From the NCBI GenBank assembly GCA_030600135.1, contig JAUVMS010000121.1, positions 1 through 8,508 on the forward strand: 8,508 nt of DNA, written 5' to 3'. Each line of letters opens with the position of its first letter. The first letter of the stretch is position 1. Source of the DNA: Hyphomicrobiales bacterium (GTDB lineage: Bacteria > Pseudomonadota > Alphaproteobacteria > Rhizobiales > JAUVMS01). Below the pieces are notes generated by a model. The model had not been told where the DNA came from. It ran no database searches and was given only the letters and a program-made list of their open reading frames with translations. Below, in pieces: positions 1-7,065 of this stretch. A program made the translations under genes and the position numbers.

Positions 1-20
1 CGAAAACGGTTATTGCCAGC

Positions 21-974
21 TCACAGACTTCGCCCAATGGCCATGAACTTGTCGCGGCGCTGGGCGCGAACTTCGTCTGGTGTCATGTCATCATACTCGG
101 CGATCGCATCCAGAATTCGTTCACCGGTATCGTCGATTACTTTGTCACGATCTCGGTGTGCGCCGCCAACGGGCTCTTCAATGATCGAATCAATAATACC
201 AAGCTCGCTCAAGTCATTGGCCGTGATTTTCATGTTCGTGGCTGCGTCAATCGCACGGGCAGAATCGTGCCACAGTATGGATGCTGCGGCCTCGGGCGAA
301 GCAACAGTGTAAATCGAGTGCTCCAGCATGAGCACTTGGTTGGCCGTGGCAATGGCAACCGCACCGCCAGAGCCACCCTCGCCGATTACGACCGCAATGA
401 TCGGCACACCGAGGCTGAGACAGCAATCAGTCGACCTGGCGATCGCTTCGGCTTGGCCGCGCTCTTCGGCGCCAATGCCTGGGTAGGCACCGGCAGTGTC
501 GACAAGACAAATCAGCGGAAGAGCGAAGCGGTCGGCAAGCTCCATCAGGCGGACCGCCTTGCGATAGCCCTCAGGCCGCGCCATGCCGAAGTTGTGCTTG
601 ATCCGACCCTCAGTGTCGGAACCTTTCTCATGCCCCAACATCATCACCGGGCGATCGAGCAAGCGGCCTGGGCCACCAATGATGGCGCAGTCCTCGGCGA
701 AATGGCGATCGCCAGCGAGCGGTGTGAAATCGTCAATCAGTCGCTCAATGTAGTCGCGGTAGTGCGGACGATCGGGATGGCGGGCAACCTGGGTCTTCTG
801 CCATGGAGTGAGCTTTGAGTAGGTGTCGATGAGCGCATCGTGCGCCTTTTGCTCGAGCTTGGCGATCTCGTCGGCGATCGATACGCCGTCCTCGTCCTCG
901 GTCAGCGAACGCAGTTCGGAGACCTTGCTCTCGAGCTCGGCAACCGGCTTTTCAAAGTCCAAATATGTGCGCAT
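21..974 (-). CDS. accA: Acetyl-CoA carboxylase carboxyltransferase subunit alpha
   Basis: AccA pairs with the zinc-binding AccD to form the cytoplasmic carboxyltransferase that moves the carboxyl group from carboxybiotin to acetyl-CoA, giving malonyl-CoA, the first committed step of fatty-acid synthesis. The 317-residue product matches the usual length of the family. It begins MRTYLDFEKP, a typical alphaproteobacterial AccA start, with a helical N-terminus to about residue 50. Family motifs visible in order are the HPDRP segment (66-70), GDR (88-90), the GHEKGSDTEG stretch (114-123), NFGMARPEGYRKA (128-140), DTAGAYPG (159-166), the glycine-rich oxyanion-hole segment GEGGSGGAVAI (198-208), and SPEAAASILW (226-235). 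The frame stays open 47 codons further upstream to an ATG at 1115, but that extension is unlike AccA, so I start at 974. There is no strong Shine-Dalgarno before this ATG. The gene is divergent from the DUF3108 gene, so it has its own promoter. No truncation or missing motif is seen. Confidence 0.97.
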   Translation of the reverse strand: MRTYLDFEKPVAELESKVSELRSLTEDEDGVSIADEIAKLEQKAHDALIDTYSKLTPWQKTQVARHPDRPHYRDYIERLIDDFTPLAGDRHFAEDCAIIGGPGRLLDRPVMMLGHEKGSDTEGRIKHNFGMARPEGYRKAVRLMELADRFALPLICLVDTAGAYPGIGAEERGQAEAIARSTDCCLSLGVPIIAVVIGEGGSGGAVAIATANQVLMLEHSIYTVASPEAAASILWHDSARAIDAATNMKITANDLSELGIIDSIIEEPVGGAHRDRDKVIDDTGERILDAIAEYDDMTPDEVRAQRRDKFMAIGRSL

Positions 975-1110
975 CAATTGAGCTGCTACTTTTCTTGTGC
1001 GGCGATCGCGCCTATGCTGAGGGCGATGGGACTGGACACCATCACTTGTTGGTTTGAAGTGAGCGCGAGATTCGCGCGGAGGTAAGGTGCTGTCAAGCAG
1101 CGTAATTTGG

Positions 1111-1137
1111 GACAAGTCAAATCTTGTCGAAAGATTT
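1111..1137. repeat. Two overlapping inverted repeats, possible operator upstream of accA
   Basis: GACAAG at 1111-1116 is mirrored by CTTGTC at 1123-1128 across a six-base spacer. Sharing part of this, AAATCTT at 1119-1125 is mirrored by AAGATTT at 1131-1137 across five bases. Both are exact. They lie about 140 bases upstream of the accA start and 165 upstream of the DUF3108 start. A role as a regulator site is inference; short inverted repeats also arise by chance in AT-rich DNA. Confidence 0.35.
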
Positions 1138-1166
1138 CAATAAGATCCCGAATTGTACCGCTTGTG

Positions 1167-1188
1167 GTGAAATTCTTTACCGTTTCAC
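1167..1188. repeat. Inverted repeat GTGAAA-N10-TTTCAC
   Basis: Six-base exact arms (1167-1172 and 1183-1188) are spaced by ten bases, so the arm centres are about 16 bases apart, in the AT-rich core of the divergent accA/DUF3108 promoter region. The geometry suits a dimeric helix-turn-helix regulator, but no known box is recognised and chance is possible. Confidence 0.25.
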
Positions 1189-1300
1189 TTTAGCCTTCGT
1201 GGAGTCACAGAATTGACGTAAAGCCTAACTAGGCGAAACGTCACTGAGACGCGTTCTGAAGCACCGCGTTGCGCACGCCACGCGCCATCGAGAGGTCGAT

Positions 1301-2155
1301 ATGTTGGCCCGTGTTCGTTCTGAAGTCTGGGGCTTTACTCGTACATTCGGATTGGCGACTGCCATTGCGGTTTCCGGCGTGATTTTTTTGTCTGTGGATA
1401 GTATCGCGGCGGGTCGTCAGCCTGAGGTGACGGCAACTTATTCAATTCAGCTTTGGGGTTGGCTCGATGCTGGCGATTTCACGGTGAAGTCGCAGCTCAA
1501 GGGCGGCCGGTACGTTCTTAGCAGTTCGACTGATCTGGTTGGATGGAAGGGGCGCGCACGCAGCTCCGGCACAGTTGGTGGGCGCAAGCCGCGGCCAGTT
1601 TCCTATCGCTTCCGCGGCGAGAGCTCGAGCAAGAAAGAGCGGGTGAAGCTTGGCTTTAGTGGTGGCGTCATCAAAAGCGTCTATCCGCCAATTCGCAAGA
1701 AGGGCCCGGTGCCTGTCAACAAGTCCCACCTGGTCGGCGCGATCGACCCGCTGAGTGCGATCCTCGCCCTTACGCGAGCACCCAATGGTCGGGTGAAGGG
1801 GGTGAACCCTTGCAAGGGTCGAATTCCCATCTTCGACGGCAAGCAGCGCTTCGACTTGAAACTTTCCTACAAGCGCAAGGTCAAGCTCAAAAAATCCGGT
1901 CGTTCGAATATGCCGAACTTCGCCTTTGTGTGTCGCGTGAACTATCGGCCAGTGGCAGGCTTTAAGCGAAACAAACTCACGAACTACTTGAGCAAGACCA
2001 ATGGCATTGAACTTTGGCTGACACCAGTTGCCCAAGTTGGCGCGTTTATTCCCCGGTATATTCGTATTCCGACACCGTGGGGCGAGGTCGCTGTATCAGC
2101 CGCCCGAGTTCGCATGAAGAGCCCGGGGCGTGGGCAAGTCGCATTGCTGAACTGA
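1301..2155 (+). CDS. Exported DUF3108 domain protein of unknown function
   Basis: The 284-residue protein has a basic N-terminus, a hydrophobic segment at about 17-33 and a likely signal-peptidase site near SIA/A (34-37), so it should reach the periplasm or outer membrane. The mature part is strongly basic and beta-rich, as in DUF3108 proteins. Recognisable family elements are the IDPLSAILAL stretch (148-157), the NPCKGRIPIFDGKQRFDL region (169-186) and the second cysteine in FVCRVNYRPVAGFK (209-222). C171 and C211 could form a disulfide. A C-terminal segment with LWLTP, YIRIPTPWGEV and related pieces closes the domain. AGAGG at 1291-1295, five bases before the ATG, supports the start. The molecular role of the family is not established; an envelope role is inferred only from the signal peptide. 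The helicase follows 240 bases downstream and may or may not be cotranscribed. Confidence 0.85.
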   Translation: MLARVRSEVWGFTRTFGLATAIAVSGVIFLSVDSIAAGRQPEVTATYSIQLWGWLDAGDFTVKSQLKGGRYVLSSSTDLVGWKGRARSSGTVGGRKPRPVSYRFRGESSSKKERVKLGFSGGVIKSVYPPIRKKGPVPVNKSHLVGAIDPLSAILALTRAPNGRVKGVNPCKGRIPIFDGKQRFDLKLSYKRKVKLKKSGRSNMPNFAFVCRVNYRPVAGFKRNKLTNYLSKTNGIELWLTPVAQVGAFIPRYIRIPTPWGEVAVSAARVRMKSPGRGQVALLN

Positions 2156-2184
2156 GCCCTCAAAGGAACCAAGCATAGTCGATC

Positions 2185-2207
2185 GCAAGCCGCTAGCGAC
2201 GGTTTGC
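2185..2207 (+). repeat. Imperfect hairpin after the DUF3108 stop
   Basis: GCAAGCCG (2185-2192) pairs with CGGTTTGC (2200-2207) around a seven-base loop, with one G-U pair. It begins 30 bases after the DUF3108 stop. No T-run follows, so it is not a classical Rho-independent terminator. It could stabilise the mRNA end or be incidental. Confidence 0.3.
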
Positions 2208-2288
2208 CGGAAGGTTCTAGTGTTGTTAAGTTGAACCCATTCCTTCATGACATGGTTTTGCCTTCCGCGCTCGATTGTTGACCGCGAT

Positions 2289-2310
2289 GCTTGCAAGGCC
2301 TGACGCAAGC
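2289..2310. repeat. Inverted repeat GCTTGC-N10-GCAAGC upstream of the helicase gene
   Basis: Exact six-base arms are separated by ten bases, about 85 bases before the helicase ATG. The site lies in the only gap that could hold a helicase promoter. It could be an operator or a leader hairpin. Nothing further supports it, and chance is possible. Confidence 0.25.
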
Positions 2311-2382
2311 GATTTGATCGTGTAAAACGGCGCCGCGCACCACAACACCACCAGCAACTTGCTGTATATGAATTGCTGCACC

Positions 2383-2388
2383 GAGGAA
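2383..2388 (+). promoter_or_regulatory. Ribosome binding site of the helicase gene
   Basis: GAGGAA ends seven bases before the ATG at 2396. This decides the start over the in-frame ATGs at 2411 and 2435, which lack such a site. Confidence 0.7.
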
Positions 2389-2395
2389 TTGGGTA

Positions 2396-5300
2396 ATGAG
2401 TTCATCGACTATGGGCCAATCGGTTGTATTGCCGATGCGGGTGCGCAATGTCACCGCTGTTCTCGGACCGACGAATACCGGCAAGACCCATCTCGCGATC
2501 GAGCGCATGTTGGGCCATGAAACGGGCCTTATCGGCTTGCCACTCAGACTGCTGGCACGCGAGGTTTACGACCGCGTCGTGGAACGGGTCGGAGCCGAAA
2601 ACGTCGCGCTGGTAACGGGCGAGGAAAAGATCAAGCCGGACAATCCGCGTTATTGGGTCTCGACCGTCGAGGCTATGCCGCAAGACCTCAAGGTGGACTT
2701 TGTTGCTGTCGACGAGATTCAGCTGGCGGGCGATCCGGAGCGCGGGCACGTCTTCACCCAGCGCCTGTTTACTGCGAGAGGCATGCAAGAGACACTGCTG
2801 CTGGGCGCGCAGACGATGCGCGATACCATCCATGAATTGCTGCAGGGTGCGAATTTCGTCACGCGACCCCGATTGTCGCAGCTCTCGTTCAGCGGGCAGA
2901 AAAAGATTTCACGATTGCCCCGGCGTTCGGCCGTGGTCGCATTTTCGGCGAGTGACGTCTATGCGATCGCCGAGCTTATTCGACGCCAGAGGGGGGGCGC
3001 GGCGGTGGTGCTCGGCGCCCTCAGTCCGCGAACGCGAAACGCCCAGGTGGCGCTTTATCAGTCTGGCGACGTGGATCATTTGGTCGCCACCGACGCAATC
3101 GGCATGGGGCTCAATCTTGACGTTGATCACGTGGCGTTCGCGGCCATTCGCAAATTCGACGGTCAGGCGCATCGCAACCTGACACCCGGTGAGATCGGCC
3201 AAATCGCGGGACGTGCCGGCCGGCATATGAACGACGGCACATTCGGCGTCACGGGCGATGTCGAGCCTTTCCCGAGTGACGTGATCGGGCGGCTCGAGCG
3301 GCACGATTTCGAGCCAATCAAGACGTTGCAGTGGCGCAATGACGACCTGGACTTTGCTACGCTGGAGCGACTGAACGACAGCCTACGGCTCGCCCCGAAA
3401 TCACCCAAGCTCGTGCGGGCACGCATGGCCGACGACATGATTGCACTCGAGACCGTAGGTCGACGGGACGAAATTGCGCGATTGGCTACGTCGCCGGCGA
3501 GCGTCAAACGACTTTGGGAGGTGTGCCAGCTCCCCGACTACCGAAAGATCTCGTCCGCAAGCCATAGCGATCTCGTCGCCCAGCTCTACACGTTCCTTCT
3601 GGGGGACTATGAGAGGATCCCCGAAGATTGGTTTGCCGAGCAGGTGGCCCAGGCCGACCGTACCGATGGCGATATCGATACGCTGGCAAACCGGATTGCC
3701 CACATCCGCACCTGGACCTTCATTTCGAACCGCGACGATTGGCTCGACCGGCCGGATTATTGGCAAGACAAGGCCCGTGAGATCGAGGACCGGCTATCTG
3801 ACGCCCTGCACGAGCAGCTAACCCAACGCTTTGTCGATCGGCGTACGAGCGTGCTGATGCGCCGGTTGCGGGACAGCGATGATCTCATGGCGGAGATCGC
3901 CGACGATGGCGCGATCCATGTGGAAAAACACTATGTCGGTCGGCTCAAGGGATTTTGCTATGTGGCGGACGCCGAGGGCGAGGGCATTCACGGCAAGGCC
4001 GCGCGCAACGCAGCTGCCCAAGTGTTGGCGAGCGAACTTGCCATGCGGGCGCGACGCGTGTCCTCGGCCAAGGGCGATGCACTGACAGTAAAGCGCAACG
4101 GCCGCATACTTTGGCGCGGCGAGGAGATTGGCCAGGTCAAAGTCGGCGAGGATCCGCTGGTTCCTACGGTGCAATTGCTTGCCGATGAGCATCTGAGTGG
4201 ACCGGATCGTGAGAAGGTTCAGCGTAAACTCGACGATTGGCTCAAAGAGCAGATCGAAGAGCGCCTGCGACCACTGGTTCAACTCGCGCAGGCGGAAGAT
4301 GTCACGGGGCTGGCGCGCGGTATGGCGTTTCGGCTGATGGAACACTTCGGAATTCTGAAACGCGAGGCGGTGGCCGACGACGTGCGAGCGCTTGACCAGC
4401 CCGCCCGTTCGCAGCTTCGTAAGTATGGGGTCCGGTTCGGCGCCTTCAACATCTATTTGCCGCTGCTGCTGAAGCCGGCGGCGTCCGAGATGCTGACGAT
4501 GCTGTGGGGCCTCAAGCAGGGCGGTGATCCGTGTGCCATTCCAGAGCCTCCGCGGGCCGGGCTGACATCGGTGAGTGCCAACCTCGAGGTGCCGGACGCG
4601 TTTTATCGTGTCTGTGGGTTTCATCTCTGCGGACCTCGCGCGGTGCGGATCGACATGCTCGAGCGACTTTCGGACATGATCCGCCCGCTGGTGGGCTGGC
4701 GCGTGGTGGAAGACAACGCCCAGGCGCCGCCGAAGGGGGCGACGGGAGACGGTGGATTTACGGTCCAACCAGAAATGATGTCAATTCTCGGCTGCTCGGC
4801 CGATGAGTTGGGTGACGTCTTGAAGTCGCTCGGTTTTCAGGTGGAACGCCGCCCGGTTGCAGCGGAGACCAAAGAGGCATCGCAGCAGGTCGCGATCGCA
4901 GGTGCCGACGCGCCTGACGTTGCGCTGCTGGATGGGTCCCAGCCTGGTGACAAGCAGGCAAGTGTGACGGAGGCACCGGATGGCGTGACTGCCGTCGATG
5001 CGTCTGAACAGCAAACAGATGTTCCAGCGCCGGGCGATGAAGCAGAGCAAGGCCCAACAGAGGCCGTACAAACAACTTCGGCCGAGACCGTTGAGGCCGA
5101 GAGCATGACATCGGCCATGGTCGCGGCCGTTCCGGATGGCGAAGCAAAGAATCGTGCAGAGGCCGGACAACCAGAAAGCGGCGATGCCGCATCGGCCGAC
5201 GGGCATGTGGAAACCGCGGTCGCATCGAGTGCTACAGACGATGATGCTGCAGAAAAGGGCGAGCTAGCGCCTGTGGAACCAGAGTTTCTGGAAATTTGGC

Positions 5301-5614
5301 GTCCACGGCGCAAACTTCCATTGGCGCGCGGCGGGCGTCGTAGGCCGGCGCGAAGCGAAGGGCGAGGTGGTCAGCAGGCGTCGCAGGACGGTTCCGGCAA
5401 AAAGGAGCGTGGGCAAGAGCGTCACGGTCAGCGCAAGTCTGGCAAACCGGGACGGCGAGACGGCAAACCGCGAAAGCCAAAGCCCGCCGCTGCCCACGAT
5501 GGCGGTGCAAGCAAAAAGAAGGTCGAAGTCGACCCGGATTCGCCATTCGCCGCGCTCTCCAAGCTCAAGAAGCAGCTCGAGGAGCAATCAGTGGAGAAAC
5601 AGTCCTCGTCATGA
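2396..5614 (+). CDS. SUV3-like superfamily 2 RNA helicase with long disordered C-terminal tail
   Basis: The product is a 1072-residue ATP-dependent helicase of the SUV3 branch of superfamily 2, the bacterial relatives of the mitochondrial degradosome helicase. Visible motifs are Walker A GPTNTGKT (24-31), motif Ia LPLRLLARE (48-56), the SUV3-type motif II DEIQ (106-109), GAQTM (137-141) as motif III, ATDAIGMGLNL (231-241) as motif V, and QIAGRAGR (269-276) as motif VI. A helical region then runs to about 820, including KYGVRFGAFNIYLPLLLKP (676-694) and AVRIDMLERL (749-758), both of a kind I associate with the alphaproteobacterial homologues. From about 820 to 960 it is an acidic, Ala/Glu/Thr-rich low-complexity stretch. 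From 969 to 1045 it is strongly basic (Arg/Lys/Gly), and it ends in SPFAALSKLKKQLEE. The role is inferred as RNA unwinding in decay or ribosome assembly; the target is unknown. The stop overlaps the S4 gene start, implying coupled translation. Confidence 0.93.
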   Translation: MSSSTMGQSVVLPMRVRNVTAVLGPTNTGKTHLAIERMLGHETGLIGLPLRLLAREVYDRVVERVGAENVALVTGEEKIKPDNPRYWVSTVEAMPQDLKVDFVAVDEIQLAGDPERGHVFTQRLFTARGMQETLLLGAQTMRDTIHELLQGANFVTRPRLSQLSFSGQKKISRLPRRSAVVAFSASDVYAIAELIRRQRGGAAVVLGALSPRTRNAQVALYQSGDVDHLVATDAIGMGLNLDVDHVAFAAIRKFDGQAHRNLTPGEIGQIAGRAGRHMNDGTFGVTGDVEPFPSDVIGRLERHDFEPIKTLQWRNDDLDFATLERLNDSLRLAPKSPKLVRARMADDMIALETVGRRDEIARLATSPASVKRLWEVCQLPDYRKISSASHSDLVAQLYTFLLGDYERIPEDWFAEQVAQADRTDGDIDTLANRIAHIRTWTFISNRDDWLDRPDYWQDKAREIEDRLSDALHEQLTQRFVDRRTSVLMRRLRDSDDLMAEIADDGAIHVEKHYVGRLKGFCYVADAEGEGIHGKAARNAAAQVLASELAMRARRVSSAKGDALTVKRNGRILWRGEEIGQVKVGEDPLVPTVQLLADEHLSGPDREKVQRKLDDWLKEQIEERLRPLVQLAQAEDVTGLARGMAFRLMEHFGILKREAVADDVRALDQPARSQLRKYGVRFGAFNIYLPLLLKPAASEMLTMLWGLKQGGDPCAIPEPPRAGLTSVSANLEVPDAFYRVCGFHLCGPRAVRIDMLERLSDMIRPLVGWRVVEDNAQAPPKGATGDGGFTVQPEMMSILGCSADELGDVLKSLGFQVERRPVAAETKEASQQVAIAGADAPDVALLDGSQPGDKQASVTEAPDGVTAVDASEQQTDVPAPGDEAEQGPTEAVQTTSAETVEAESMTSAMVAAVPDGEAKNRAEAGQPESGDAASADGHVETAVASSATDDDAAEKGELAPVEPEFLEIWRPRRKLPLARGGRRRPARSEGRGGQQASQDGSGKKERGQERHGQRKSGKPGRRDGKPRKPKPAAAHDGGASKKKVEVDPDSPFAALSKLKKQLEEQSVEKQSSS

Positions 5615-6030
5615 CCGACGCGAACCCAGAGTCGAGCCAACCAGAGAGTCAGCGCCTCGATAAATGGTTGTGGTTTGCACGCATGGTCAAGACCCGGACG
5701 CTCGCCACTAGACTGGTGACGAGCGGCAAGGTTCGCGTCAATCGGGAGAAAATCAACAAGGCCGCCCATTGCGTGCGGGCCGGCGACGTCGTTACGGTGA
5801 CCGTCAATCGCCGGGTGCGTATCCTCAAGATCATGGCGCCAGGATCGCGGCGGGGCCCGGCGAGCGAAGCTCAGATGCTCTACGACGACATCTCGCCCGT
5901 TGAAGAAGCGCCTGCCCCACTGAAAGGCATGGCCGATTTCAACAGCGCCCCGCGACGGGTGATCGGCGCCGGACGGCCAACAAAAAAAGAGCGGCGAGAC
6001 TTGGAAAAACTGCGCGGCTCGGAGAATTGA
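5611..6030 (+). CDS. S4-domain RNA-binding protein, Hsp15-like
   Basis: A 139-residue basic protein with an S4 RNA-binding domain at about 14-75 (RLDKWLWFARMVKTRTLA, then SGKVRVNREKINKA and RAGDVVTV). The opening resembles Hsp15 (HslR), which in Escherichia coli binds the 50S subunit carrying a stalled nascent chain. Assignment to that branch is by motif and size, so Hsp15 function is inferred, not shown. The C-terminus carries GRPTKKERRDLEKLRG (121-136), a basic tail typical of these proteins. The ATG at 5611 overlaps the helicase TGA as ATGA, a four-base overlap that gives translational coupling and fixes the start. Pairing with an RNA helicase suggests a shared role in RNA or ribosome quality control. 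Confidence 0.9.
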   Translation: MTDANPESSQPESQRLDKWLWFARMVKTRTLATRLVTSGKVRVNREKINKAAHCVRAGDVVTVTVNRRVRILKIMAPGSRRGPASEAQMLYDDISPVEEAPAPLKGMADFNSAPRRVIGAGRPTKKERRDLEKLRGSEN

Positions 6031-6043
6031 GACGGCCAATTCG

Positions 6044-6073
6044 TTGCGCAACTGTACGAGCAACGCTTATAAA
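6044..6073 (+). promoter_or_regulatory. Weak candidate promoter for fdxA
   Basis: TTGCGC (6044-6049), an 18-base spacer and TATAAA (6068-6073) lie just after the S4 gene. The -10 matches five of six consensus bases and the -35 only three. The 219-base gap before fdxA makes a separate promoter plausible. A transcript from here would have a leader of about 170 bases. Confidence 0.3.
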
Positions 6074-6235
6074 ACGGCTTTTGCTGACAAGTGCCGGTCG
6101 GGGGCCGTCGATGCCCGTTTGCCCTCGCCCGATGCATCCGTTAGACAGCGCCGTTGATCGATCCGAACCGACTATTACATAGAGAGATGGACAGTCTGGG
6201 TTAGGATCGGCACCTGGCCTAGCGGCCTGCTGCAC

Positions 6236-6240
6236 GGAGA
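6236..6240 (+). promoter_or_regulatory. Ribosome binding site of fdxA
   Basis: GGAGA lies nine bases before the GTG at 6250. It supports the non-ATG start, which also gives the family's exact N-terminus. Confidence 0.65.
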
Positions 6241-6249
6241 ACGGCTCAC

Positions 6250-6588
6250 GTGACCTATATCGTCAACGAAAACTGCATCAAGTGTAAGTATACGGATTGT
6301 GTCGAGGTGTGCCCCGTCGACTGTTTCTATGAGGGCGACAATATGCTGGTCATTCACCCTGACGAGTGTATCGACTGCGGTGTGTGCGAGCCCGAATGTC
6401 CAGTCGACGCGATAAAGCCGGACACCGAGCCGGGGTTGGAGAAATGGTTGGAACTGAACCGCGATTTCTCCGAAAAGTGGCCGAACATCACGCAAAAGAA
6501 GGAAGCCCCTCCCGACGCCGACGACTTTCAGACGACCACGGATAAGTACGAGAAGTATTTTTCAGCGGAACCGGGCGAAGGCGATTAG
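6250..6588 (+). CDS. fdxA: Seven-iron ferredoxin (3Fe-4S plus 4Fe-4S), FdxA type
   Basis: The 112-residue soluble electron carrier is close in sequence and length to Azotobacter vinelandii ferredoxin I. Cysteines lie at 9, 12, 17, 21, 25, 40, 43, 46 and 50. By alignment to that protein, C9, C17 and C50 hold the 3Fe-4S cluster and C21, C40, C43 and C46 hold the 4Fe-4S cluster. C12 and C25 match its non-ligand cysteines. The C-terminal half (LEKWLELN, WPNITQKK, then an acidic end) is the usual FdxA cap. The start is GTG at 6250, giving MTYIVNENC, the expected N-terminus. It passes low-potential electrons in the cytoplasm; the partner cannot be told from this sequence. It follows the S4 gene by 219 bases and may have its own promoter. 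Confidence 0.96.
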   Translation: MTYIVNENCIKCKYTDCVEVCPVDCFYEGDNMLVIHPDECIDCGVCEPECPVDAIKPDTEPGLEKWLELNRDFSEKWPNITQKKEAPPDADDFQTTTDKYEKYFSAEPGEGD

Positions 6589-6698
6589 CCGTTCGAAACT
6601 CGGTATTTCACAAGACAATCGTGCATGGAAAGCAAGCTGTGACGGATCTGGCGAATCGGCTAAGCAAACCCCACAGTCAAGGATAGCTGCCGCAGTCC

Positions 6699-6728
6699 CT
6701 TCAAATTTGCCGGCCAATGTGCTATATA
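6699..6728 (+). promoter_or_regulatory. Candidate promoter with extended -10 in the fdxA-carD gap
   Basis: CTTCAA (6699-6704), 17 bases, then CTATAT (6722-6727) resembles the rhizobial-type CTTGAC-N17-CTATAT arrangement. TG at 6720-6721 adds an extended -10. It points toward carD, but a transcript would run about 330 bases before the carD ATG, so it may instead drive a small RNA or a long leader. Confidence 0.35.
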
Positions 6729-6768
6729 TACACTTGGAGTGGCGTGAGCAGGCATCCTAGCGTTCGAC

Positions 6769-6787
6769 CCATCCGAGTCTCGGGTGG
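6769..6787 (+). repeat. Hairpin CCATCCGA-GTC-TCGGGTGG
   Basis: Eight-base arms with one T-G pair enclose a three-base loop. It lies about 40 bases downstream of the promoter-like element and would be a stable RNA hairpin if transcribed. No T-run follows. Confidence 0.35.
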
Positions 6788-6817
6788 CGAAGTTTCTTAG
6801 TCCCAAGTTGTGCCTTT

Positions 6818-6853
6818 TGCGGCCGGACCATTGGCCGCACTTATCATTTTGTT
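6818..6853 (+). terminator. Possible weak terminator in the fdxA-carD gap
   Basis: TGCGGCC (6818-6824) and GGCCGCA (6833-6839) form an exact seven-base stem with an eight-base loop. A T-rich but interrupted stretch (CTTATCATTTTGTT) follows. The broken T-run makes it a poor terminator. It could end an fdxA read-through or a short transcript starting near 6735. Confidence 0.25.
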
Positions 6854-7054
6854 CAGTGAACTGCACGGCCACGATCCAAAATGAACCGGCAAGTAGCACG
6901 TCGTTAGCGATGGGCTGCATCGGACCGGAACAAGTAATAAGGGGCGTCAACGCAAATAGGCAAATTGACGAAATCCCATGACACACGCCTGCCTCGTATG
7001 CAGCGTCGATTGACGTTGCGCGCTGGCAAGCGACCTTAGGTGCACACGGCAAGT

Positions 7055-7065
7055 GAGAAGGCGAG
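7055..7065 (+). promoter_or_regulatory. Ribosome binding site of carD
   Basis: A purine-rich GAGAAGGCGAG lies just before the ATG at 7067, with the AAGG core ending five bases away. It favours this start over the in-frame GTG at 7040. Confidence 0.6.

Larger units (their letters stand above)
975..1300. other. Divergent intergenic region between accA and the DUF3108 gene
   Basis: These 326 bases separate two divergent genes and must hold both promoters. I see no credible gene. The stretch from about 1100 to 1220 is clearly more AT-rich than the genes around it, as expected for promoter DNA. It contains overlapping inverted repeats at 1111-1137, a further inverted repeat at 1167-1188, and a short palindrome GCCTAACTAGGC at 1223-1234. 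A minus-strand -10-like TACAAT lies at 1157-1152 and a plus-strand TTGACG at 1213-1218. Neither has a convincing partner element at the right spacing, so I call no specific promoter. Confidence 0.6.

Noticed and set aside
975..1115. In-frame extension of accA to an upstream ATG at 1115
   Set aside because: The extra 47 residues are Arg/His-rich and unlike any AccA N-terminus, while MRTYLDFEKP at 974 matches the family start and length.
1223..1234. Palindrome GCCTAACTAGGC before the DUF3108 gene
   Set aside because: Short arms of five bases and no known box; common by chance, so noted only in the intergenic entry.
2314..2327. TTGAT-N4-TAAAA upstream of the helicase, possible FNR box
   Set aside because: Only one half matches the consensus.
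3818..4768. Open frame of 316 codons antisense to the helicase
   Set aside because: It mirrors a real gene in GC-rich DNA; the translation has no recognisable domain and the plus strand carries clear helicase sequence.
5428..6063. Antisense open frame of 211 codons across the helicase end and the S4 gene
   Set aside because: Both plus-strand genes here are well supported and the antisense translation shows no motif.
6154..6167. TTGAT half-site upstream of fdxA, possible FNR/FixK box
   Set aside because: The second half reads CCGAA instead of ATCAA, so the dyad is absent.
6761..6780. GTTCGA resembling a tRNA T-loop
   Set aside because: The flanking bases do not pair as a five-base T-stem and no acceptor or anticodon arm is found.
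6660..7052. Minus-strand open frame of 130 codons in the fdxA-carD gap
   Set aside because: No recognisable domain, no convincing ribosome binding site and composition unlike the neighbouring genes. A remnant or real small gene cannot be fully excluded.
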